The notes under the pieces are model-generated. The model worked only from the letters and a program-made list of their open reading frames with translations, was not told the origin of the DNA and searched no databases. Made by a program: the position numbers and the translations under genes. A DNA stretch of 15,041 bases, taken from assembly GCA_047620505.1 (NCBI GenBank), contig JBLHKS010000171.1, positions 1 to 15,041 of the forward strand. The letters run 5' to 3'. Below, in pieces: positions 7,367-14,046 of the stretch. Within the stretch, counting starts at the first letter, position 1; each line of letters opens with the position of its first letter. Origin of the DNA: JBLHKS01 sp047620505 (lineage in GTDB: Bacteria; Verrucomicrobiota; Verrucomicrobiia; Verrucomicrobiales; DEV007).

Positions 7367-7951
7367 ATGAACTTCTCCAAAAAAATCCTCTCCAGCCAGC
7401 AGCTGCTGGTGACTGCGCTCGGTCTTTTCGTCCTAACTCTTGGAAGTTGCGCAAAAAACAAAGGCGCAACGGGCTCAAACGGGCCCTACGATCCCAACAA
7501 TCCTTACGGAGACGGCTCCGATCCATATGGAAATCCAAATGGAGGCGGCTTTGTCGAAGACATTCCGCTGAATGGCCGTCCGGAAGGCGGGGTCAATTTC
7601 TACGGATCGAACGTCAATCGCGGTCTCTACTCGCCGATCTTTTTTGGATTCGATAGCTACGAAATCTCTGGCGCTGAGCTTCAAAAAATCCAGCAAGTCG
7701 CCCAGTACATGCGATCGAATCCAGCTAAAGTGATCATCGCTGGCCACACCGACGAAGTCGGCACTTCCGAGTACAACCGTAATCTTGGCGACCGCCGCGC
7801 GACCGCTGTTCGGACCGCTCTGGCGCAGCAAGGCGTCGATCCAGCCCGCGTCCACACCGTCAGTTACGGCGAGGACATGCTGGCTCAGCCAGGGCCTTCA
7901 GAGTCGGCGAACAGCGCCAATCGCCGCTCCGAATTCGGATTTTATCAATAG
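7367..7951 (+). CDS. pal: Peptidoglycan-associated lipoprotein Pal (OmpA-like domain)
   Basis: A 194-residue outer-membrane lipoprotein. The signal peptide ends in the lipobox L-G-S-C with the lipidated Cys at residue 28. A flexible Asn/Pro/Gly/Tyr-rich linker (about 37-62, YDPNNPYGDGSDPYGNPNGG) follows. The OmpA-like peptidoglycan-binding domain covers about 85-194, with FFGFDSYEI, then AGHTDEVGTSEYNRNLGDRRA. Asp129 and Arg144 are 15 residues apart, as in the diaminopimelate-binding pair of OmpA/Pal domains. Pal anchors the outer membrane to peptidoglycan and is moved by the Tol machine via TolB, whose gene is just upstream. No clear Shine-Dalgarno is visible at the ATG, but the signal peptide fixes the start. 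One copy of the 14-base palindrome CCAGCAGCTGCTGG lies within the signal-peptide coding part (7396-7409). Confidence 0.95.
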   Translation: MNFSKKILSSQQLLVTALGLFVLTLGSCAKNKGATGSNGPYDPNNPYGDGSDPYGNPNGGGFVEDIPLNGRPEGGVNFYGSNVNRGLYSPIFFGFDSYEISGAELQKIQQVAQYMRSNPAKVIIAGHTDEVGTSEYNRNLGDRRATAVRTALAQQGVDPARVHTVSYGEDMLAQPGPSESANSANRRSEFGFYQ

Positions 7952-8010
7952 TCGTTAAACCGCTTTTCGAAATGACTGCGAGCCCCGAAATTTCCGAGTC
8001 GGAAAGCCAC

Positions 8011-8038
8011 TTGCGCACCCAATCGCAAGCGCTATCAT
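8011..8038 (+). promoter_or_regulatory. Possible internal promoter ahead of ptsN
   Basis: TTGCGC (8011-8016) and TATCAT (8033-8038) stand 16 bases apart, 45 bases before the preferred ptsN start at 8083. The -35 box overlaps a small inverted repeat, cttgcg (8010-8015) with cgcaag (8024-8029). If real, ptsN could be expressed independently of the tol genes, and the longer open frame upstream of 8083 would not be coding. The evidence is weak. Confidence 0.25.
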
Positions 8039-8082
8039 CCCGGGTTCGTCGTTCTAAAAGCGGCGTTCGACAGCGACTATCA

Positions 8083-8550
8083 ATGAATCTGGCTCAGCTA
8101 CTAAATGCCGAGCAGATCGTTCCGGAAATGCAAAGCACGGAACATCTGCCGGCCATTCAAGAGCTGGTCGACCACCTCGAAACGAAAGATCTGCTCAAGG
8201 ACGTCAACAAATCTGACGTTCTCGAACAGCTCTACCGACGAGAGGAACAGACCAGCACCGGAATTGGCTCAGGCGTGGCAATTCCCCACACCTTTGTCGA
8301 AAACCTCCCTGAAGTTGTCGCCGTTTTCGGCCGATCAAAGGCCGGTATCGATTTCGGGGCGCTCGACAACGCGCCCGTGCATTTCGTCGTCCTCTTCATC
8401 GTTCCTCAGGAGCAATATCATATGCATCTGAAGACACTTGCCGCGATCGCGAAAATGTTCAGCGGGTCGCAGATCCGAAATCTTCTGGCAGAGGCCAGCA
8501 GCGCGGACGAAATCCTCGAAATTCTCTCGAGACGGCCTGCCCGAGGCTGA
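8083..8550 (+). CDS. ptsN: PTS EIIA-Ntr-like protein (PtsN family)
   Basis: A 155-residue cytosolic EIIA domain of the nitrogen/fructose type. The N-terminal NLAQLLNAEQIVPEM and the phosphorylation loop STGIGSGVAIPHTFVENL are typical; His69 in AIPH is the expected phosphohistidine. The remaining strands (AVFGRSKAGIDFGALDNAPVHFVVLFIVPQEQYHMHLKTLAAIAKMF) also match the family. PtsN usually acts in regulation of potassium, nitrogen or envelope functions rather than sugar uptake. The open frame runs back to an ATG at 7972 and would add 37 residues rich in Ser and Arg. I prefer 8083 because PtsN proteins normally begin just before this core, giving the usual length of about 150-160. It follows pal by 131 bases and may be part of the tol operon transcript or have its own promoter (8011-8038). 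Confidence 0.88.
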   Translation: MNLAQLLNAEQIVPEMQSTEHLPAIQELVDHLETKDLLKDVNKSDVLEQLYRREEQTSTGIGSGVAIPHTFVENLPEVVAVFGRSKAGIDFGALDNAPVHFVVLFIVPQEQYHMHLKTLAAIAKMFSGSQIRNLLAEASSADEILEILSRRPARG

Positions 8551-8552
8551 AC

Positions 8553-8578
8553 CCGCGAATTAGCCCAGCAATTCGCGG
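8553..8578. terminator. Hairpin between convergent genes, possible two-way terminator
   Basis: A perfect 9-base inverted repeat, ccgcgaatt (8553-8561) and aattcgcgg (8570-8578), with an 8-base loop. It lies right after the ptsN stop and overlaps the stop codon of the convergent DUF1501 gene, the classic place for a shared terminator. There is no T-run after either arm, so it may act as an RNA 3'-end barrier or with Rho rather than as a textbook intrinsic terminator. Confidence 0.45.
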
Positions 8579-9903
8579 ATCGGAGTCCCTTCGGTCAATG
8601 GCATCGGTCTTCCGTCGGCCGCTTGATAGCGAATCGAGCGAAAATCGTAGCCGAGCGCCTCAAACACGGTCGCGTGAATGTCAGCCGGAGTCACCGGCCG
8701 CTCCGCTGGATACGCGCCGATCGAATCGGAAGCGCCCACGACTTGACCGCCCTGGATTCCGCCTCCTGCGAGCACCACGCTGTAACAGCCAGGCCAGTGA
8801 TCGCGTCCAGCTTCAGCGTTAATCTTCGGAGTTCTCCCGAATTCGCCCATCCAGACCACCAGCGTGCTCTCCAGCAATCCGCGCTCATCCAGATCATCGA
8901 GCAACGCCGCGTAGGCCTGCTCCATCGGCGGAACGAGATGATCCTTCAGCCGGGTGAAATTGTCTTTGTGCGTGTCCCAGATGATGCTCGGCCCGTTGTT
9001 CGTCGTCACAAACCGCGTGCCCGATTCGATTAAGCGGCGCGCGAGCAGATGCGATTGACCCCAGCGATGACGCCCGTAGCGCTCGCGAACCGAATCCGGC
9101 TCCCGCTTCAAATCGAACGCCTCCGCTGCGGTCCCGTGCTTGAGGATCGAAACCGCGCGATCGTTGAACGTATCCAGTTCAGCAGCTGCTGACTTGGGCA
9201 TCGACGATCCTTTGCCCGAAAGCTGCTCGAGGAGACCAAGCCGCTGATCAAAACGACCGTGACTGACGTCTTTGTTAAGAGCGAGGCTTTCGACGCTGAA
9301 ATCGTCTGCGTTCGGATCCACGCCGAGGACAAACGGGTCAAATTGCACCCCTAGACAGCCGCCAAACTGGCCAGGAGTTTCGTATTTTCGACTATCGCAG
9401 TGTGGCTGAGGCGTGATCACGTAAGGCGGAATCGCACCGCTGAAACCATCGCGTTGAGCCAGCCAGCCGACCAGAGTTCCGAGGCACGGCAGATCGGTCG
9501 CGCTTGGCGTAATCAGCGTACTGTCCACGCGATACGGCCGACCGACAGTCGCCCAGTGCATCCCGCCGTTGTGGCTGCTGTGTTCGTGATGGACGGAGCG
9601 AACGATCGCCAATTTGTCCATCCGTTTCGCCATTTCCGGGAGCAACTCGCTAACGTGGATGCCGGGCACGTTTGTTCGGATCGTGGAAAATTCCCCGCGG
9701 ATTTCGGGCGGTGCATTTGGCTTAGGGTCCCAGAGATCAAGATGACTTGGCGCGCCGTCGTTGAAAATCAGAATCACCGACTTCGCTTTTGCCTTTGGGT
9801 TTTTCGGTGCCGCAATTTGAGCACCCGCAAAAAAAGGTGCGAGCGCACCACTCGCGGCAAAACGGAGGAGCTGTCGCCGGACGGGGTTTCTGGCAGCGGT
9901 CAT
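8560..9903 (-). CDS. DUF1501 family protein with twin-arginine signal
   Basis: A 447-residue protein of the DUF1501 family, a sulfatase/alkaline-phosphatase-like group expanded in Planctomycetota and Verrucomicrobiota. Near the N-terminus RRQLLRFAAS followed by a hydrophobic stretch ending FAGAQIA is a twin-arginine signal. Family blocks follow: VILIFNDGAPSHLDLWDPKP, VRSVHHEHSSHNGGMHW, then WDTHKDNFTRL, LVVWMGEFGRTPKINAEAGRDHWP and VTPADIHATVFEALGYD. The conserved Asp/His residues suggest a metal-dependent hydrolase fold, but no activity is established. Most DUF1501 genes I know of sit next to a DUF1549/DUF1553 cytochrome-like partner; none is present here. The open frame extends to an ATG at 9972, but the Tat signal begins naturally at 9903, with TTGACG 34 bases upstream (9937-9942). 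It lies 104 bases downstream of two exported S16-like genes in the same orientation and could share their transcript. Confidence 0.9.
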   Translation of the reverse strand: MTAARNPVRRQLLRFAASGALAPFFAGAQIAAPKNPKAKAKSVILIFNDGAPSHLDLWDPKPNAPPEIRGEFSTIRTNVPGIHVSELLPEMAKRMDKLAIVRSVHHEHSSHNGGMHWATVGRPYRVDSTLITPSATDLPCLGTLVGWLAQRDGFSGAIPPYVITPQPHCDSRKYETPGQFGGCLGVQFDPFVLGVDPNADDFSVESLALNKDVSHGRFDQRLGLLEQLSGKGSSMPKSAAAELDTFNDRAVSILKHGTAAEAFDLKREPDSVRERYGRHRWGQSHLLARRLIESGTRFVTTNNGPSIIWDTHKDNFTRLKDHLVPPMEQAYAALLDDLDERGLLESTLVVWMGEFGRTPKINAEAGRDHWPGCYSVVLAGGGIQGGQVVGASDSIGAYPAERPVTPADIHATVFEALGYDFRSIRYQAADGRPMPLTEGTPIRELLG

Positions 9904-9984
9904 AGAACGGAGAACCACTACCATTCCAATCGGCTGCGTCAATCGCGGCGAACGCCCGGTCGCCCACTTCACGTTTCGTCCCGG

Positions 9985-9998
9985 CCAGCAGCTGCTGG
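9985..9998. repeat. 14-base palindrome CCAGCAGCTGCTGG in an intergenic gap
   Basis: This is a perfect 14-base palindrome in the 104-base gap between the second S16-like gene and the DUF1501 gene. It is the only non-coding member of a set of eight copies of the core AGCAGCTGCT in this window. The cores start at 783, 3883, 5789, 7398, 9181, 9987, 12300 and 13793. The same 14 bases occur at 7396-7409 and 12298-12311. A self-complementary site without a loop suggests a dimeric protein or methylase target rather than an RNA hairpin. Confidence 0.6.
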
Positions 9999-10007
9999 GT
10001 TCGGCTT

Positions 10008-11789
10008 TTATCTCATTAGCAATTCCTGGGCTTCAGGATTTGCCTGCAGCTTATCAAATTCCAAGTCGACTCGATTAGCCGCCTGATTAATCTCGGCTTC
10101 GAGCTCTGAACGCTGATCGGAACCGAGATTCAAAGTTCGCCTTTGAACCAACGTTTGATAATTCACAATCGCCGTCACCCAGGCCTCGCTGGCGGGGTGA
10201 AAATTTTCCCGCATGGATTTTAGACTCGCTACCGCTCCGTCCAATGTTTTATATTTACCGGCCAACCTCGCAGATTGCATCGCTTTCCTTCTTTCATAAC
10301 CTTCTCGGGTTGAAGCCGACTTTCCCTCCACAAACATGGCAACTTCTTGAATTAGCTTAAGAGAACCACCAAGCGTGTATTTCTGAGGCGCACGATTCAG
10401 TCCTGCCAACAAAAGCAATTTCGCCGACGCGTGACTCGGTGCCAGGTCGACAACTTCTTTTAGTCGTTTCTGTACCTCTGCGCTTTTCAGATAAGAAGCC
10501 GGGTTAGGCCGATCCAGGGCCTTTTGAATTTCAGCGAAGCGCTTGATCGCGTCCTGCAACTTCTCATCACGCGTTTCGGCTGATCGAGCGAGCTTCGCAG
10601 CTTCGTCGAACGTTTTTACGATGAAGATCTGCGTTTTCAGAAGCGGTTCGACGCCAGAATTCAGCAACAAATCGCCCAGAACACCGGCATTCGCCTCAGG
10701 GATCGCCATCACATCGACGATTGGAGTCGAAATGTCCGTCGCCCATTCCTGACGAGCTTTCACGGCAGCCATCGCCCGTTTTTCGATCTGATAAACCGGT
10801 TGGATCGTGCCGTCCGCGTTCAAATCGCCGACCGCCGCGAAATTTGGATCGAGATCATAATCGTTAGCGAGCGAGTCGACGAGAATCGCAGTTGCGAGAA
10901 CGGCAGTCGGCCCATCCGCGCCCGAATAGCCTTTTTCAAACCGAATCACAATGTGGTTTCCCGGCGGAATTGGCGTAGCACGCAAGGAAAACATTTTAAC
11001 CATCTCGCGATACGCAGATTGCAGCTCGGGCGGAAATGAAGTGTCGAAAACCTCGATCGAGGTCAACCCGCTGTCCGGAAGCACCTCGGCCGAAATGGAA
11101 TTTGTCTTCATCCCCTCCTCCAGCATTTTCAGCCGATTCGTCGTCGCGTCGGTCGTTGGATCGGTTTCAAATTCCGCGAAAAAGACTCCGCTCAGTTTTG
11201 CATTTTTGCGCGGGAACCGCCCAATGGAAATCGCCTTGTTGGAGCCAGTCGCGCCCCTTTGATTCGCGGCTCCCTGATATCCCGATATATAGCGGCCCCA
11301 CGATGCTGCGGAAATCTTTGGGCGCTCCGTGAAAGTTTCCGGCGCGATTTCCCAGCCGATGTCCTCGAGAAAAACCGAGGCACGACCGCCATCGGAATTG
11401 TCAGCGGCGAGCACCACACTCAGGAGAGACTTCAGCTGCGGCGCGATTTTCATATCGTTCAAGGGCTTGTCCCCAGTTCCAAAAGGAAAGGGAATTGAGT
11501 AGACGAGATGGAAATTCGCCTCCTTGACGGCCGAGCTGCCGGTTAGCGCAAACGCGTAGGCGAGTGCCTTGGCTTTCAGAACCGGATTGACGCCTTCGGC
11601 CATCGCAATTTCGAGCAGCAGCCGCTCAGCCGCGATTCGAGCTGCCGAGGGAATCGGAACTGCTTCTCGATCGAAGATCGGACGGCTGAAAATCGGCTCA
11701 GGGTAGCGTTCTTCATCCTGAGCCTCAAGAACTCCGCTCGGAACCACAAACCCGACCAACAAACTAAGAATGACGCGGCTGATTTTCAT
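10008..11789 (-). CDS. Exported Lon-like (S16) paralogue with degenerate active site
   Basis: A 593-residue exported protein with a signal peptide (MKISRVILSLLVGFVVPSGV, cut near LEAQ). Residues about 197-395 resemble the Lon protease (S16) proteolytic domain: YSGADGPTAVLATAILVDSL, FAAVGDLNADGTIQPV, IVDVMAIPEANAGVL and IFIVKTFDEA. The catalytic Ser is replaced by Thr295, the supporting Thr by Val320 and the catalytic Lys by Arg338 (Lys337 is beside it). The spacings of 25 and 43 are exactly those of Ser679, Thr704 and Lys722 in E. coli Lon, so the alignment is firm and the domain is probably not a normal protease. There is no AAA+ ATPase. A C-terminal helical region (411-593) is shared with the upstream gene. 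The start overlaps the upstream stop by four bases (ATGA) and has AGGA at a good distance (complement of 11796-11799). A regulatory or scaffold role for its active neighbour is inference. Confidence 0.85.
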   Translation of the reverse strand: MKISRVILSLLVGFVVPSGVLEAQDEERYPEPIFSRPIFDREAVPIPSAARIAAERLLLEIAMAEGVNPVLKAKALAYAFALTGSSAVKEANFHLVYSIPFPFGTGDKPLNDMKIAPQLKSLLSVVLAADNSDGGRASVFLEDIGWEIAPETFTERPKISAASWGRYISGYQGAANQRGATGSNKAISIGRFPRKNAKLSGVFFAEFETDPTTDATTNRLKMLEEGMKTNSISAEVLPDSGLTSIEVFDTSFPPELQSAYREMVKMFSLRATPIPPGNHIVIRFEKGYSGADGPTAVLATAILVDSLANDYDLDPNFAAVGDLNADGTIQPVYQIEKRAMAAVKARQEWATDISTPIVDVMAIPEANAGVLGDLLLNSGVEPLLKTQIFIVKTFDEAAKLARSAETRDEKLQDAIKRFAEIQKALDRPNPASYLKSAEVQKRLKEVVDLAPSHASAKLLLLAGLNRAPQKYTLGGSLKLIQEVAMFVEGKSASTREGYERRKAMQSARLAGKYKTLDGAVASLKSMRENFHPASEAWVTAIVNYQTLVQRRTLNLGSDQRSELEAEINQAANRVDLEFDKLQANPEAQELLMR

Positions 11790-13870
11790 CGGTTTTCCTG
11801 GGGTTCTGGTGGATCTTCGATGCCGAGTTCGGCGCGTAAAAGCTTGATCAAGCGGTTGTAATTCAATTCGACGGACTCGCCTGTTTCTTCGATTTTCTCA
11901 CCAAGATCCTGCCTCGCTCTCGGACTGCTCGGAGGGTTATTTTTCAGCGTTTTGAAGGCGGCGGCGAAATCCATAATCGCGTCAGCCGTCTCCCAGGCAC
12001 GGCGATCGAGTCGAGGCCGAATTCGTCGCAAATTCGTCATCGCATCCGCAAATTGATCAGAATCGAGCGCGCTTCCCCCTTGCTTGAAATTCAGGTTTTC
12101 CAGCCCCTGAATCAGCGGTAGCGCCGCTCGGTCAATCGCCGTGATCGAGCCCTGGAGCGTGAGTGCCTTCGGAGCTCGGCCAATCGCTTCCAAAAGAAGG
12201 TAACGAGCCGAGGCATGGTTCGGAGCCAGCTCGACAACTTTCTTAAGGCGCTGCTGAACTTGGACGTTACCGAGCATCGCCTTTCCGTTCTGTTTCACCA
12301 GCAGCTGCTGGACGGATTTGAACAACTCCATCGCTTCAGCCAGTTCCTCGGAGCGCTCATCGGGCGACTTCGCAAGAGCCTGGGCCGATGCAAACGTGTC
12401 GATAGTGAAAACCTGGATCGCGGCCATCGGCCCGATTCCGTCGGAGATGAGCAAGTCGGGAAGGACGCTTTCGTTTGCCTTGGGAATCGCGACGTGGGTG
12501 CAATTTCGCTTGGTTGCCCCCCGGATTTTTCCGTCCAGACCGCCTACCGCTTCGACCATTCCGTTCGCGCTCAACGCGCCGGTGATCGCCAATCCGGGAT
12601 CGATATCCGCGCCCGTGACGAGCGAATCCAGCAGCAAAGCGCAAGCGGTCGACGCCGAATCGCCGTCCTTGGAAGAATATTGGCTTTCGAAACTGATCTC
12701 GACTCGTTGCCCGTCTCCAAAGTCCCGATGAAGGGTGCTTACGAACTCAAGAACCTTCACCAAGCCTGATTCCATCGATTCGCCAACGGGCTGATTGAAC
12801 GTTACACGAGTCGACTGCCCCGTGAGCCCAGGAAGCAGAGTCGCGTTCATCTGCGAAGCGCCGCCCGCGAATTGGGAGCCTTCGAGTTGAATCACCAGCA
12901 GACCTTTGATCAAACTCTGCCGCCTTTTGAAGCCTTTGATCCCCGGATCGACTGCGCTCGTCATGGAACCGCCCGATCCAGATCCAGGCAGACTGAAAAA
13001 GATCGGTTCGCTGTCGCCGACTTGGCCCAATATCTGTGAGCCGCCGCTATCGCCTGGTTTCGTCTCTGGAAAGGCGTGCGACCAGTCGACTCCCAGCCCG
13101 GACGGACGGGGCGGCTGGTTTCCGACTGTGCGAATTGGGCCTCTCTGAATATTTGTGCGTCCAGCGGGCTTAGTGAGATCAGCATGAAGATCCTTTAGAT
13201 AAGGCGCGAACGCTGACGTCCCTGCTTTTTCGATAAACGGCCCAAGTTTTATCCCTACTGTTCCCGCAACCCATTCGCTTGGGGTCACTGAAGTTTTTAC
13301 CGTTCTGACTTCGTCAGAAGTCACGATTGAGTCCTGGTCTTTGTCATAATTCGAGAATCTGATCCAGTCCCTCCCTGCTTCCTCCCTGGTGACTTGGCCA
13401 TCACCATTCTTGTCCGCATTCTTGAATTTCGGGGATTCGATCATCGGAACCATTCGGGTGTTTGGGTCCATTCCTGTAACCATTCTGGTAGGCGCTTCGC
13501 CGATTACCGGGTATTCGAAAGCCGTTAGCGGAAGTCCGTGCCGAAGCTCAAAGTCAGTGACCATCACCGGACGCTCATTACCGAGGTTATGAGCAATCAA
13601 AAGAGCCTTGCCGCGTGTCAAGCCGTCGACGCCGGGATGCGTTGCGATCTGAATCATCAAGTCAGCCACGGCGACAACATCCGCCGCCTCCATCTTTTGC
13701 GGACCACCGTACTGAACCACCAGCGCGCCAAAATCGGGAACCACATAAGGAAGTGGGACAAAATCGCCCTCTTCGCTCGCCGGATCCACCTGAGCAGCTG
13801 CTGGAATTGCGAACCGCAATCCCACAACAATTACCGCCTGCCAAACCCACCACTTCAGCCTTGATTTCAT
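11786..13870 (-). CDS. Exported EF-hand Lon-like (S16) serine protease without ATPase
   Basis: A 694-residue exported protein. From ATG 13870 it has a Sec signal peptide (MKSRLKWWVWQAVIVVGLRF, cut near PAAAQ), then a region shared with the downstream paralogue. Two EF-hand calcium loops follow (residues 153-164, DKNGDGQVTREE, and 176-187, DKDQDSIVTSDE), each with acid or amide residues at loop positions 1, 3, 5 and a Glu at 12. The S16 domain (about 321-494) shows KDGDSAST with Ser405, matching the LonB-type G-D-S-A-(S/T) motif, ITGAL with Thr430, and VGGLDGK with Lys448. The Ser-Thr-Lys spacing of 25 and 43 equals that of E. coli Lon, so the protease is probably active. No AAA+ module is present. 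A helical C-terminal region (505-694) follows. The frame is open back to 13978, but the signal peptide favours 13870. Its substrate is unknown. Confidence 0.87.
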   Translation of the reverse strand: MKSRLKWWVWQAVIVVGLRFAIPAAAQVDPASEEGDFVPLPYVVPDFGALVVQYGGPQKMEAADVVAVADLMIQIATHPGVDGLTRGKALLIAHNLGNERPVMVTDFELRHGLPLTAFEYPVIGEAPTRMVTGMDPNTRMVPMIESPKFKNADKNGDGQVTREEAGRDWIRFSNYDKDQDSIVTSDEVRTVKTSVTPSEWVAGTVGIKLGPFIEKAGTSAFAPYLKDLHADLTKPAGRTNIQRGPIRTVGNQPPRPSGLGVDWSHAFPETKPGDSGGSQILGQVGDSEPIFFSLPGSGSGGSMTSAVDPGIKGFKRRQSLIKGLLVIQLEGSQFAGGASQMNATLLPGLTGQSTRVTFNQPVGESMESGLVKVLEFVSTLHRDFGDGQRVEISFESQYSSKDGDSASTACALLLDSLVTGADIDPGLAITGALSANGMVEAVGGLDGKIRGATKRNCTHVAIPKANESVLPDLLISDGIGPMAAIQVFTIDTFASAQALAKSPDERSEELAEAMELFKSVQQLLVKQNGKAMLGNVQVQQRLKKVVELAPNHASARYLLLEAIGRAPKALTLQGSITAIDRAALPLIQGLENLNFKQGGSALDSDQFADAMTNLRRIRPRLDRRAWETADAIMDFAAAFKTLKNNPPSSPRARQDLGEKIEETGESVELNYNRLIKLLRAELGIEDPPEPQENR
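13310..13414 (-). other. EF-hand pair in the exported Lon-like protease
   Basis: This segment codes for two consecutive calcium-binding loops, D-K-N-G-D-G-Q-V-T-R-E-E and D-K-D-Q-D-S-I-V-T-S-D-E, 23 residues apart from loop start to loop start. The first matches the canonical pattern including Gly at position 6 and a hydrophobic residue at 8; the second has Ser at 6. The downstream paralogue lacks this segment. Calcium binding by periplasmic EF-hand or dockerin-like pairs is known; control of the protease by calcium is inference. Confidence 0.75.
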
Positions 13871-13889
13871 ATTCTTGAGAACTTGAAGG

Positions 13890-13916
13890 ATTCTATATGA
13901 GCCTAAAATCTGACAA
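13890..13916 (-). promoter_or_regulatory. Possible promoter for the S16 protease genes
   Basis: On the minus strand TTGTCA (complement of 13911-13916) and TAGAAT (complement of 13890-13895) each match five of six consensus bases, but the spacing is only 15. Transcription would begin about 13 bases before the ATG at 13870. This would exclude the 36-residue upstream extension of the open frame and supports the signal-peptide start. Confidence 0.3.
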
Positions 13917-13977
13917 GAACAGGCAACTTCGTCAATCCCCGAATGATGTAATTCTGTCAGGTTGTTTGCTGCAGCCA

Positions 13978-14029
13978 AATTTCAGAAAATCCCGTTTCGC
14001 AGATTTTTGGCTTCGATTTCGCTGAAATT
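13978..14029. repeat. Widely spaced inverted repeat in the divergent protease intergenic region
   Basis: AATTTCAG (13978-13985) and CTGAAATT (14022-14029) are perfect 8-base inverted half-sites, 44 bases apart from start to start, close to four helical turns. They lie in the 176-base gap between the S16 protease operon and the C39-like gene, and the right half abuts the latter's start region. A looping or paired-dimer regulator acting on both directions is possible; chance is not excluded. Confidence 0.3.
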
Positions 14030-14046
14030 CCTTTAGCCTGATCTCA

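Noticed and set aside
9904..9972. 23-residue N-terminal extension of the DUF1501 protein
   Set aside because: The Tat signal begins at 9903; the extension adds an Arg-rich stretch that does not fit a signal peptide.
9400..10086. 228-residue plus-strand open frame
   Set aside because: Antisense to the DUF1501 gene, whose family motifs are unmistakable; the translation is Arg/Pro-rich noise.
12215..12769. 184-residue plus-strand open frame
   Set aside because: Antisense to the S16 domain of the EF-hand protease; no family features.
10008..13870. Idea that the two S16 genes are fragments of a broken classical Lon gene
   Set aside because: Each has its own signal peptide and a complete S16 plus C-terminal region, and neither has Walker A/B motifs; they are paralogues, not pieces of one gene.
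13871..13978. 36-residue N-terminal extension of the EF-hand protease
   Set aside because: It would bury the signal peptide and overlaps a promoter-like pair; the ATG at 13870 is preferred.
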